Both the position numbers and the translations under genes were made by a program. A DNA stretch of 17,887 nt from an uncultured SAR86 cluster bacterium. GTDB lineage: Bacteria; Pseudomonadota; Gammaproteobacteria; Magnimaribacterales; D2472. The notes beneath the pieces are model-generated. The model worked only from the letters and a program-made list of their open reading frames with translations. It was not told the origin of the DNA and did no database searches. This document shows, one piece after another, positions 7,068 through 14,635 of this stretch. Positions within the stretch are counted from its first letter, which is position 1, and each line of letters begins with the position of its first letter. Where the stretch lies: assembly GCA_938075575.1 (NCBI GenBank), contig CALJHI010000045.1:1-17887 (forward strand). Reading direction: 5' to 3'.

Positions 7068-8305
7068 TCTAAATCTTTAATCTCTATGAAAGCCTCTGCT
7101 CTCATAGAGCGCAAGGTATTTTCAAGTTCTTCATCATATTTTCTAGAGTAGAGAATATTAAATGCTCTATTTTCTATGGTATCTCTAGTCATATCTTTAT
7201 TTCTCTCTTCAAGGACCTCTAAAAAATGGAATCCGAACTCAGTTTGAAATATTTCAGACGTAACCCCAATTTCAATATTAGTAAATGTCTTCTCAAACTC
7301 TGCAGCTGTGATACCTTTACCCATCCATTCTAGCTCACCACCTTTTAGTGCTGACCCTGGGTCTTCTGAAAACTCTTTTGCAAGCTCTCCAAAGTCTTCC
7401 CCATCCATAACTCTATCCCTAATCAATATTAACTCTTGTTCAGTTTCATCAAGATTTCTAATCTCTGATGGCATTAGAAGAATATGTCTCACCAGCCACT
7501 GATCCTCATACCTGACAAAGTCACCTCTTTTTTCTTCTATTTTAAGAATATGGAATCCAGATCCGCTTTCCAGAGGAGGAGTATGTTCTCCAACATCTAT
7601 GCCGTTAAGGGCATTCGCATACAGGCTTGGCATATCTGAAATTTTTCTCCAATTCATTAAGCCGCCGCTTGAGGCATTAGAGCTTATAGATTTTTCTTTA
7701 GCTAAATCTGCAAAGATTACCCCTTCATCAATAGAGTTAACAATTAATTGCGCATCAGAAGCTGTTTTCACTAGTATCTGCCTGACAAGAAGCTCTGGCT
7801 CCAGCTCTTTTAAGGACTCATCTGTTGCAAGAAAAGCATCAAATTCTTTATCCGTTATATTTATAGAAGAACCAACCCTGCCTCGTTGAATTCTTTGAAT
7901 AGTCATTTCTTTTTTAATATTTTCTCTTAGGGAGTCATAAGACTCTCCTTGAGAGTTTAAATAACCGATGAATTCTTCTAACGCCATTCCATTATTAGCA
8001 GCCAATCTCGATATAGTGGTATTTAATTCAGTATCACTAATTCTTATGCCAGCCCTTTCTGCCATTTGCAGTTGAAGCTCATCGATAATGAGTTTCTCTA
8101 TAGTTTGTTCTTTTAAGACTTCAATAGATGGCTTAGGTATTTTCTGCTCATCATATCTTTTAATAATTTCTGAAAGTGCAAATTCGATTTGAGATTCCAT
8201 TAAGATACCATCATCGACTATCACAGCAATCCTATCTAAAGTCTCAATTTTAGAAAAAGTAGGAATAGAGATTAAGGCAGCAAATAGGAATATTGTTTTT
8301 TTCAT
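7064..8305 (-). CDS. surA: periplasmic chaperone / peptidyl-prolyl isomerase SurA
   Basis: SurA escorts unfolded outer-membrane proteins, LptD among them, through the periplasm to the BAM complex. The 413-residue product begins with a short Sec signal peptide of about 18 residues (Lys-Lys, hydrophobic core, predicted cleavage after TFS). An N-terminal chaperone domain with IAVIVDDGILMESQI follows (about 26-160), then two parvulin domains: the first from about 172 to 260 (LVRQILVK...GFHILKI), the second from about 270 to 365 (VRHILLMPS...GGELEWMGKG...GFHFLEV). A C-terminal helix region closes the chaperone core. The second domain keeps the parvulin signature better, as is usual for SurA. It lies 6 bp after lptD, its main client, in the conserved lptD-surA order. 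Confidence 0.96.
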   Translation of the reverse strand: MKKTIFLFAALISIPTFSKIETLDRIAVIVDDGILMESQIEFALSEIIKRYDEQKIPKPSIEVLKEQTIEKLIIDELQLQMAERAGIRISDTELNTTISRLAANNGMALEEFIGYLNSQGESYDSLRENIKKEMTIQRIQRGRVGSSINITDKEFDAFLATDESLKELEPELLVRQILVKTASDAQLIVNSIDEGVIFADLAKEKSISSNASSGGLMNWRKISDMPSLYANALNGIDVGEHTPPLESGSGFHILKIEEKRGDFVRYEDQWLVRHILLMPSEIRNLDETEQELILIRDRVMDGEDFGELAKEFSEDPGSALKGGELEWMGKGITAAEFEKTFTNIEIGVTSEIFQTEFGFHFLEVLEERNKDMTRDTIENRAFNILYSRKYDEELENTLRSMRAEAFIEIKDLD

Positions 8306-8311
8306 AATAGA

Positions 8312-10687
8312 TTAGTAATTTAGAAGCGAATTATTAAACAATCTGCTCATTTTATCAAAGGATGAATTAAAACCTTTTAACTCAATGCTGAGATTAATTC
8401 TACTCTTATTCTCAATATCAATAATATTATTCCATGCATTGTTCAGATATTGATATTCAATTTCATTATTCAGGCCGTTATATCGAGATAACTCTTTATC
8501 TGAAAAAGTTAGCTGAAGGCCAATACAACAATCTTGGTATGCTATGCCAATAACACTTTCAATATTGGTGTTTGTATTATGGTCTCTCTTAATTTTTGCT
8601 AAAAAATCAATTTTAGAAGTAACATTAAAACTAGCGAAAGCCTCTGAATAATCCAACGGGACATTAAAGCTTCCCGCCATTCTTCTGTATCTTCTTGAGT
8701 ATCCATAGGAACCCCTAACATTTGAAGTTTTGATATTTAACCCTCCTAGAAGGAGAGAATCATTTTTTTTATTAAGCCCACCATACATCATTAGCATGGT
8801 ATTTTTTTTTGGCATAAAACTTCCCATCACCATAATTGGTTCAGAATTCATATTTTTTATAGAAGAGCTCATTCCGATTGAGCTATCTATGTTAGCTCCA
8901 TGCATCATTGGATCAATCCAGACCCTTCTATCTTGGATATACATTTTTTTTGATATATCTAATTTTAGTTTGCGCATACCCATCACCCTTTTTTGATAGC
9001 TCAGACCAAGGGTGTAAAACTTTTGATCTCCAATTCTATCAAGCCCAGAAAACCTATAATTATTTTCGAGCTGGTTATCTATTGAAAGAGAATCCGAATC
9101 AAAAATCGGGTTGTTGGACTGATCTTCATAGCCAACGTACCCAAAAGCAATACTTGGCTCAATAATTTTTACAGTGTTATTAACTGTCTTAAAATAAGAA
9201 GAGCTAATTCGCATCAGCAAGTCAGGCACCAAAACATCATTTGCTTTATTATTGTTTTGTAAATCATAGGAAATGCTTTTAAACCCAACGTCTGATGAAA
9301 GTTTTACATCACGGTATTTGTAATTACTATTAAGATTCAAAGACGAAAATAACCTTGTCCCTTCATCAGGATTATTATCTCTGAATAGATAATTTCCCAT
9401 CACCTGGTATCCATGAAACCCATGAATAGCACTTGCATTGAATTTTGCATAATTTAGCTTGTAAGAAATATTAAATATCTCATTACTTTTTAAGTAATTA
9501 ATATTTAACTCAGGTGATTTTTTATAACCATTTGTCAGAATTGGATTAAGGCTTTGATACGCTTGATGTCGAATAGATATATCTAATCCACCAAATGAGC
9601 TTTCGATTTTTATGTTTTGATTTAAATTTTCAGACCTTTGATTTCCTAAAGCAACGATATCACCTGGCAAATCCCTTAGAACCATTGAATCAGATGCTTT
9701 TGACCAATCAATGCTTCCATTAAAGGTGTTAGTTTGGAAGCTATCTTTAAAAGAATACGCCCATCTATCTTTCTTAGAAGTATTAAATTCTTTAGAGAAC
9801 TCTTTATCTTTACTTAAGAATATCGCATCAAAGTTCCTCATTGAATTCTGTCCATGAAGATATCGACCATTAAGCTCAAAGCCGAACCCTCTTTTTGCAA
9901 TATACCTCGGAGCAATTGTAATATCAGATTTTTCTGATGTGACTTTATAAAAAGGAGATAAAAAATCTAATCCATCAGAAGAGTATGAAAAAACTGGTTC
10001 GAGGAAGCCCGAGCTCCTTTCTGAAGAAGTTGAAAAGGGTATTGCAGGAAGGTGAAGGATTGTTTTATCAAAAATTTTCAATGAAACATTTTTTGCAGTA
10101 CCTCTTTTAGTTATATCATCAACAACTAATTCTTCAGCTTTTAACAACCACCCACTAGATGAATCACCACAGGAAGTAATCGCAGCATCTTGAATATTTA
10201 ACTTATTATCTATTCCGCCTACTAAGCTATTAAATGAAACTATTAATCCCCTGTCTGATAAAAACATTTTTCCATTACTTAGAGATACCGATCGATTTTC
10301 TTTATCAAAAATACCTTCATCAGAAACAAACAAAATGTCATCAAGCTTTATAACGCCATTAGTTTCATAAGAAATAATATTATTATCGCGATCAATCTCT
10401 GCATTTCCTGCCTCAAGTAAACCATCATCAAATGCAAGAATCACATTGCCATTTAGAATAAGCTTATTATTTTTGGTGAGCTCAAATTCGTCAGAGCTAA
10501 TATCAAGACTATCATTAACTGACGCCTCTGTTATTTGATGAGCATAGCTAAAACATGCAAGAGAATTCGATGAAGGAGGAGATAGATATTTCTCTATATC
10601 AAATGATGCATATGATGAGAGTGGTATAAAGCTGATAAGTACAAAAGCAACGAATCTATTATTATTATTCATTAAAGTAAACAACAT
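8312..10687 (-). CDS. lptD: LPS-assembly outer-membrane protein LptD
   Basis: LptD, with the lipoprotein LptE, inserts lipopolysaccharide into the outer leaflet of the outer membrane. The 791-residue product has a signal peptide ending near SSYA (24-27), an LptA-like jellyroll domain (about 50-190: SSDEFELTKNNKLILNGNV onward), and a long, aromatic-rich C-terminal region of alternating strands consistent with the 26-strand barrel. Four cysteines fit the disulfide pattern of E. coli LptD: C45, C173 in ITSCGD, and the CC pair at 720-721, so oxidative folding by DsbA is expected. The end carries the usual IELKGF. Two starts are possible, the ATG at 10687 and one at 10672; neither has a Shine-Dalgarno sequence. 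The second is followed by four AAT codons, an (AAT)4 repeat. Confidence 0.95.
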   Translation of the reverse strand: MLFTLMNNNNRFVAFVLISFIPLSSYASFDIEKYLSPPSSNSLACFSYAHQITEASVNDSLDISSDEFELTKNNKLILNGNVILAFDDGLLEAGNAEIDRDNNIISYETNGVIKLDDILFVSDEGIFDKENRSVSLSNGKMFLSDRGLIVSFNSLVGGIDNKLNIQDAAITSCGDSSSGWLLKAEELVVDDITKRGTAKNVSLKIFDKTILHLPAIPFSTSSERSSGFLEPVFSYSSDGLDFLSPFYKVTSEKSDITIAPRYIAKRGFGFELNGRYLHGQNSMRNFDAIFLSKDKEFSKEFNTSKKDRWAYSFKDSFQTNTFNGSIDWSKASDSMVLRDLPGDIVALGNQRSENLNQNIKIESSFGGLDISIRHQAYQSLNPILTNGYKKSPELNINYLKSNEIFNISYKLNYAKFNASAIHGFHGYQVMGNYLFRDNNPDEGTRLFSSLNLNSNYKYRDVKLSSDVGFKSISYDLQNNNKANDVLVPDLLMRISSSYFKTVNNTVKIIEPSIAFGYVGYEDQSNNPIFDSDSLSIDNQLENNYRFSGLDRIGDQKFYTLGLSYQKRVMGMRKLKLDISKKMYIQDRRVWIDPMMHGANIDSSIGMSSSIKNMNSEPIMVMGSFMPKKNTMLMMYGGLNKKNDSLLLGGLNIKTSNVRGSYGYSRRYRRMAGSFNVPLDYSEAFASFNVTSKIDFLAKIKRDHNTNTNIESVIGIAYQDCCIGLQLTFSDKELSRYNGLNNEIEYQYLNNAWNNIIDIENKSRINLSIELKGFNSSFDKMSRLFNNSLLNY

Positions 10688-10721
10688 ATAAAAATTAGAT
10701 GGATTTTGAGCAATAAAGTTC

Positions 10722-11324
10722 TTATTTTGAAGCCTTTAATGCATCTTCTAGTTGATCTAAATGGTCTTTACCAAAAAATATTTCATTATTAAATATAAAC
10801 GTTGGAACCCCGAAAGCTCCAGCATCCACAGCATACTGTGTATTTGCAATTAGTTTATCTTTACATTCCTGGGTATGAATAATTTCTTTAATCTTTTCTG
10901 ACTCTAAACCAGCCTCATCAAGAGCCTTATAAAAAGTGTTTTCATCAGCCATATCAATATTTTTCTCCCAAACAGCTGAAACAATACATTCTAAATAGTC
11001 ATCAAAAGCATCAAGCTCCTTTGCAGCAAGTAAGCCCCTTTGAATATTTACAGTTTTCATTGGGAAGTTAGAATTAAATTGAAATTTATTCAGCGAGTGT
11101 TTTTTAATAAATCTATTCATCTCAGTCATCTGATATTTCATTTTACTTTCTACATCAGAGAATGCTAAAAAAGGAGGCTTATTATTTGTTAAGTGCATTA
11201 TTCCTCCAAGTAAGCATGGGACATAATTAAACTGGGCGCCTGTTCTCCTTTCAAAATCAGGAAGGATCTTATAAACCATATAAGCATTTGGGCTTGCTAT
11301 ATCAAAGATAAAGTCTACTTTCAT
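10722..11324 (-). CDS. GST-kappa / 2-hydroxychromene-2-carboxylate isomerase-like DsbA-fold protein
   Basis: This is a 200-residue thioredoxin-fold protein of the HCCA isomerase/GST-kappa branch of the DsbA family. The N-terminus VDFIFDIASPNAYM has Ser (S11) at the glutathione-activating position instead of a CxxC pair. The C-terminal AFGVPTFIFNNE (cis-Pro motif) and FFGKDHLDQLEDAL (183-196) are family hallmarks. Named members isomerise a naphthalene-pathway intermediate with glutathione, but most homologues have unknown substrates, so I name the family only. No signal peptide is seen, so it is cytoplasmic. The frame could begin with TTG at 11336, but the ATG at 11324 has AGGTG just upstream and starts directly before the conserved strand. 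It precedes lptD by 34 bp, possibly in the same transcript, and diverges from the SDR gene at 11372. Confidence 0.85.
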   Translation of the reverse strand: MKVDFIFDIASPNAYMVYKILPDFERRTGAQFNYVPCLLGGIMHLTNNKPPFLAFSDVESKMKYQMTEMNRFIKKHSLNKFQFNSNFPMKTVNIQRGLLAAKELDAFDDYLECIVSAVWEKNIDMADENTFYKALDEAGLESEKIKEIIHTQECKDKLIANTQYAVDAGAFGVPTFIFNNEIFFGKDHLDQLEDALKASK

Positions 11325-11371
11325 TTTCACCTGCAATTTTGTAAAGTGGAATAAAAATATTAAACACTTTT
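11325..11371. promoter_or_regulatory. divergent intergenic region, probable promoters for both strands
   Basis: This 47-bp AT-rich gap separates the isomerase gene (minus) from the SDR gene (plus) and is the only head-to-head junction in the window, so at least one promoter in each direction must lie here or inside the neighbouring coding ends. It contains an inverted repeat, AAAGTG at 11343-11348 and CACTTT at 11365-11370, spaced by 16 bp, a possible operator. I could not fit a convincing sigma70 -35/-10 pair with normal spacing. The minus-strand promoter could drive the isomerase gene and the whole lptD operon. Confidence 0.4.
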
Positions 11372-12112
11372 ATGAAAGATTTATCAAAGTTTTCAGCTGT
11401 GATTATCGGTGCTGGCGATGCTACAGGCTCTGCCATAACAAGAAAGTTTGCATCTCAAGGCTATAAAGTATGTCCTGTTAGAAGACCAAAGAGCATATTA
11501 AAATTAAACACCCTTTGTGATGATATCAATCAGTCAGGAGGGTTCGCCAAAGGTTTTGGAGTAGATGCCAGAGATGAAGATGAAATCATTGGATTATTTA
11601 AAGAAATTGAAGAATCTGTTGCACCCATTGATGTAGTAGTCTTTAACCCAGGAGCAAATGTTTACTTTCCAATAGTAGAGACATCCTCTCGGGTGTATAG
11701 AAAAGTGTGGGAAATGGCAGCATATGCAGGATTCTTAACTGGAAGAGAGGCCGCAAAATATATGAAGGAAAGAGGTCATGGCAGTATATTTTTTACTGGA
11801 GCAACTGCATCTTTAAGAGGAAGCTCTGGATTCTCTGCTTTTGCTGGTGCTAAATTTGCTTTAAGAGCACTGGCGCAAAGTATGGCCAGAGAACTCGGTC
11901 CTCAAGGAATACATGTTGCACATTTCATTATAGATGGTGCAATTGACACTGAATTCATAAAAGAACTATTTCCTGAAACATATGCCCTTAAAGAGCAAGA
12001 TGGAATTCTTAGGCCTGACATGATTGCAGAAAACTACTGGAATATTCATTCACAACATAGAAGTGCTTGGACGCATGAGATAGACTTAAGGCCATATATG
12101 GAAAAATTCTAG
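11372..12112 (+). CDS. atypical short-chain dehydrogenase/reductase lacking the catalytic Tyr (SDR_c10-like)
   Basis: This is a 246-residue Rossmann protein of the classical SDR fold. The glycine motif is altered, AVIIGAGDATGSA (9-21) instead of TGxxxGxG, and the NNAG segment reads FNPGA (91-95). The active-site Ser region is TGATASLRG (142-150), but the expected YxxxK is F157-x3-K161, so Phe replaces the proton-donating Tyr while Lys remains. I recall a conserved-domain subgroup, SDR_c10, described with these features, so this is probably an inherited family trait rather than a mutation. The segment RALAQSMARELGPQGIHVAHFIIDGAIDT is typical of that group up to its C-terminal WTHEIDLRPYMEKF. 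Substrate and activity are unknown. It heads the plus-strand cluster and is followed 31 bp later by a second SDR. Confidence 0.85.
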   Translation: MKDLSKFSAVIIGAGDATGSAITRKFASQGYKVCPVRRPKSILKLNTLCDDINQSGGFAKGFGVDARDEDEIIGLFKEIEESVAPIDVVVFNPGANVYFPIVETSSRVYRKVWEMAAYAGFLTGREAAKYMKERGHGSIFFTGATASLRGSSGFSAFAGAKFALRALAQSMARELGPQGIHVAHFIIDGAIDTEFIKELFPETYALKEQDGILRPDMIAENYWNIHSQHRSAWTHEIDLRPYMEKF

Positions 12113-12143
12113 TACAAAATTAACTAATAACTAAAAGGACAAA

Positions 12144-13001
12144 ATGAGTTTAAAAGATAAAGTAATTTTCATTTCAGGTGGAAGTAGAGGTATTGGACTG
12201 GCAATGGCAAAAAAAGCAGCCGGCGATGGTGCAAAAATTGTGGTAGCTGCAAAAACATCCGAACCTCATCCAAAACTTCCCGGAACTATATTTACTGCAG
12301 CAGATGAGATAATTGAAGCAGGAGGAGATGCATTGCCAGTAGTTTGCGATATTAGAGATGAAGATAATGTTAGAGATGTTATAAATCAAGCAGTAGATCA
12401 TTTTGGCGGCATTGATATATGCATTAATAATGCATCAGCCATTCAGCTTACAAATGTTACAGATACTGCAATGAAGAGATATGACTTAATGCATCAAATA
12501 AATGGCAGAGGGACATACATGGTTAGCAAATATTGCCTCCCTCATCTTATGAAATCAGCAAATCCTCATATATTAAATTTATCACCGCCTCTAGATATGA
12601 GCCCTAAATGGTTTTCTGGAACTGTTGCATATACGATGGCTAAATATACTATGAGTATGTGCGTTCTGGGCATGGCTGAAGAATTTAAAGAATTTGGCAT
12701 AGCTGTTAACGCCTTGTGGCCAAGAACTGCAATTGCGACAGCAGCAGTTCAGAATCATTTGGGCGGAGATGAGATAATGAAGCTCTCAAGAAATGTAGAT
12801 ATTATGGCTGATTCAGCATACGAGATATTAACCAAGGACTCCAAGACCTTTACAGGCAACTTTTGCATTGATGACCTTGTTTTGCATGAGGCGGGTATTA
12901 AAGACTTTACAAAATATGCAAATGTACCATTTGCAGAACTAATGCCTGATTTTTTTGTTCCGGATGATACCCCGGTTCCAGATGAAGTCAAAAATAGTTA
13001 A
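12144..13001 (+). CDS. SDR-family oxidoreductase, HSDL2-like
   Basis: This is a 285-residue classical SDR with an intact active site: SGGSRGIG (11-18) for NAD(P), NNAS (95-98), S147 in NLSPPLD, and Y163-x3-K167 (YTMAK). The loop KTSEPHPKLPGTI (37-49) and the NLSPP segment are characteristic of the HSDL2 group (hydroxysteroid dehydrogenase-like 2), which is linked to fatty-acid or lipid metabolism, though substrates are poorly defined. No SCP2 domain is present, unlike animal HSDL2; bacterial members usually lack it. The start is supported by AAGGA (12135-12139) 4 nt upstream of the ATG, one of the few clear Shine-Dalgarno sequences in the window. The stop codon directly abuts the TTG start of amgK. 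Pairing with an SDR_c10-like protein suggests a joint role, which is inference. Confidence 0.88.
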   Translation: MSLKDKVIFISGGSRGIGLAMAKKAAGDGAKIVVAAKTSEPHPKLPGTIFTAADEIIEAGGDALPVVCDIRDEDNVRDVINQAVDHFGGIDICINNASAIQLTNVTDTAMKRYDLMHQINGRGTYMVSKYCLPHLMKSANPHILNLSPPLDMSPKWFSGTVAYTMAKYTMSMCVLGMAEEFKEFGIAVNALWPRTAIATAAVQNHLGGDEIMKLSRNVDIMADSAYEILTKDSKTFTGNFCIDDLVLHEAGIKDFTKYANVPFAELMPDFFVPDDTPVPDEVKNS

Positions 13002-13964
13002 TTGAATCAATCTGATATATATAAACTAAGCGGTCGCCTTGGGTATGAGCCTCAGAATATTAGCCCACTTAAACTAGAGGCGAGTGGGCGAGAGTATTAC
13101 AGAATTCAATTAGCAGATAACAAAACAGTTGTTTTATGTTACTTAGACCCTAAGGCTGGAAGCCATACGAAATTTATTCAATTATCAAATCACTTATTGA
13201 AATCCAATATATCCTCACCTAAGTTAATTGATTATGACGAGAGCATTGGAGTAACTATTCAAGAAGATTTAGGAGATAAATCCCTGATAGATATTGATAT
13301 CTTGAATTCAAAAAATGGAATATATTTGGATGAGTCGATTAAGTTGCTTGCTCAGCTTCAATCAAGCTCAATTCCTCAACTGACTTCAATGAATGATTCA
13401 AGCATATTAGGCCAGATGAATAAAATGGAAAATATTTTCCTGAGTAAGTTCTTAGATTCTAGTCTTGGGAATCAACTGAATGAATTGACAGAAATTACAC
13501 TTGAAAAACTGCATCAACAGCCATGGATGAACTGTCACTTTGACTTTGAAAGAAGAAATCTTCATATAAATAAAAATAATGAAATTTGTGTTATTGACTA
13601 TCAAGATTTATGTCATGGCCCGGTTGGAATAGATTTAGCAGGGATCTTAGTTGATCATTATCAAATTTATCCTAAAGAAAAAATACTTGAAAAGCTTAAT
13701 ATTTATAATCAAGCTATGCAGCTTGATATAAGCGCCTCTGATGCATTTGAATGGCTTCGATGGGGAGGAATACAAAGAGGGATGAGAATTCTTGGGACTC
13801 TTGCAGATATTTATATTACTAATGGAAGGTCTTTTCGTTTAAAAGATCTTATTCAGATTTTAGATAATCTTCATGACCTTATACCAAGCAAATATAAAGT
13901 CTTAAAAGAAAGTATATCAAGTGAAGTAAAGCCAAGACTAATTTCTAGGATCGATAGCCTATGA
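13002..13964 (+). CDS. amgK: N-acetylmuramate/N-acetylglucosamine 1-kinase AmgK
   Basis: AmgK phosphorylates the anomeric position of free MurNAc (and GlcNAc) released during cell-wall turnover. The product goes to MurU, which makes UDP-MurNAc and bypasses de novo synthesis, the route blocked by fosfomycin. The 320-residue protein has an APH kinase fold with the catalytic loop HFDFERRN (179-186, catalytic D181) and the metal-binding IDYQD (198-202) followed by GPVGIDLAGILVDHYQIYP, close to the FQD-GP-YD pattern of AmgK. The function rests on these motifs together with the directly overlapping murU. The start is TTG immediately after the preceding stop; an in-frame TAA adjoins it and no ATG lies near the N-terminus. 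The stop overlaps the murU start as ATGA. Confidence 0.88.
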   Translation: MNQSDIYKLSGRLGYEPQNISPLKLEASGREYYRIQLADNKTVVLCYLDPKAGSHTKFIQLSNHLLKSNISSPKLIDYDESIGVTIQEDLGDKSLIDIDILNSKNGIYLDESIKLLAQLQSSSIPQLTSMNDSSILGQMNKMENIFLSKFLDSSLGNQLNELTEITLEKLHQQPWMNCHFDFERRNLHINKNNEICVIDYQDLCHGPVGIDLAGILVDHYQIYPKEKILEKLNIYNQAMQLDISASDAFEWLRWGGIQRGMRILGTLADIYITNGRSFRLKDLIQILDNLHDLIPSKYKVLKESISSEVKPRLISRIDSL

Positions 13965-14632
13965 AGGCCATGATTCTAGCAGCCGGTCTTGGAAAAAGAC
14001 TTCGCCCCTTAACTAATACTATACCCAAACCCAATCTTATGGTGGGAGGTAAATCTCTTATTGAAAGAAATATAGAATCCTTGATTAAATGTGGTTTTGA
14101 AGAAATCGTTATAAATGTATCTTACTTAAAAGATGATATAAAAAACCATGTGAAAGAAAAATTTCCAAATAGGAAAATCTATTTCTCTGAAGAGTTAACA
14201 CCCCTAGGAACTGGAGGCGGGGTTCAACAAGCCCTTCATTTATTAGGCAACAAGCCCTTCATTCTAGTAAATGCAGATATATGCCATTCATTTGAATTGC
14301 AAAATTTAAATATGGATATTGAATTTACCCACATAATAGGTGTTAAAAATCCTAACCATAATGTGGATGGAGATTTCTCACTTAATGGTAATACGGTTTA
14401 TTTAAAAGATTCAAAAAATGATTTTACTTGGAGCGGTATATCTGTAATTAATCCTAGGATATTTGAAGGAATGGATAAACTTAGCGCCCCTTTTAGCATC
14501 TGGAACTCAGTAATTAAAAAACATATTTTAGAAGGCCGAGTTACAGGCGAATCTTCAAATAAAAATTGGATAGATACAGGAACTATTGAACGCTTAGCCC
14601 TTGCTAATAAAGTGTTTAAAGAAGAGAATTAG
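13961..14632 (+). CDS. murU: N-acetylmuramate alpha-1-phosphate uridylyltransferase MurU
   Basis: MurU transfers UMP from UTP to MurNAc-alpha-1-phosphate, giving UDP-MurNAc for peptidoglycan recycling. The 223-residue protein is a single GT-A nucleotidyltransferase domain: MILAAGLGKRLRPLT (4-18) is the nucleotide-binding signature, K23 lies in PKP, GTGGG (83-87) contacts the base, and NAD (104-106) provides the metal-binding Asp. Length and the ending, with GISVINPRIFEG and NWIDTGTIERL, agree with Pseudomonas putida MurU as I remember it, and there is no left-handed beta-helix as in GlmU or longer sugar-nucleotide enzymes. It overlaps amgK by 4 bp, so the two are probably translated together. 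A generic mannose-1-phosphate guanylyltransferase-like annotation is the alternative, made unlikely by amgK next door. Confidence 0.9.
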   Translation: MKAMILAAGLGKRLRPLTNTIPKPNLMVGGKSLIERNIESLIKCGFEEIVINVSYLKDDIKNHVKEKFPNRKIYFSEELTPLGTGGGVQQALHLLGNKPFILVNADICHSFELQNLNMDIEFTHIIGVKNPNHNVDGDFSLNGNTVYLKDSKNDFTWSGISVINPRIFEGMDKLSAPFSIWNSVIKKHILEGRVTGESSNKNWIDTGTIERLALANKVFKEEN

Positions 14633-14635
14633 TTC

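Noticed and set aside
7308..7889. Two short plus-strand frames inside surA
   Set aside because: Antisense to the conserved parvulin domains, Ser-rich, no recognisable domain.
8730..9165. Two open frames of 85-88 codons on the plus strand inside lptD
   Set aside because: Antisense to the lptD barrel region; hydrophobic translation follows from the AT-rich complementary strand and no start signal or motif is seen.
10658..10669. (ATT)4 repeat near the lptD start as a phase-variation tract
   Set aside because: A trinucleotide repeat of four units only adds or removes Asn residues, is short, and would not shift the frame.
11325..11336. TTG start for the isomerase-like gene, adding four residues
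   Set aside because: The ATG at 11324 has an AGGTG just upstream and begins immediately before the conserved first strand.
12174..12991. Short minus-strand frames inside the HSDL2-like SDR, one Cys-rich
   Set aside because: The Cys-rich composition comes from complementing Ala/Gly codons of an intact SDR; no ribosome binding site and no metal-binding motif with regular spacing.
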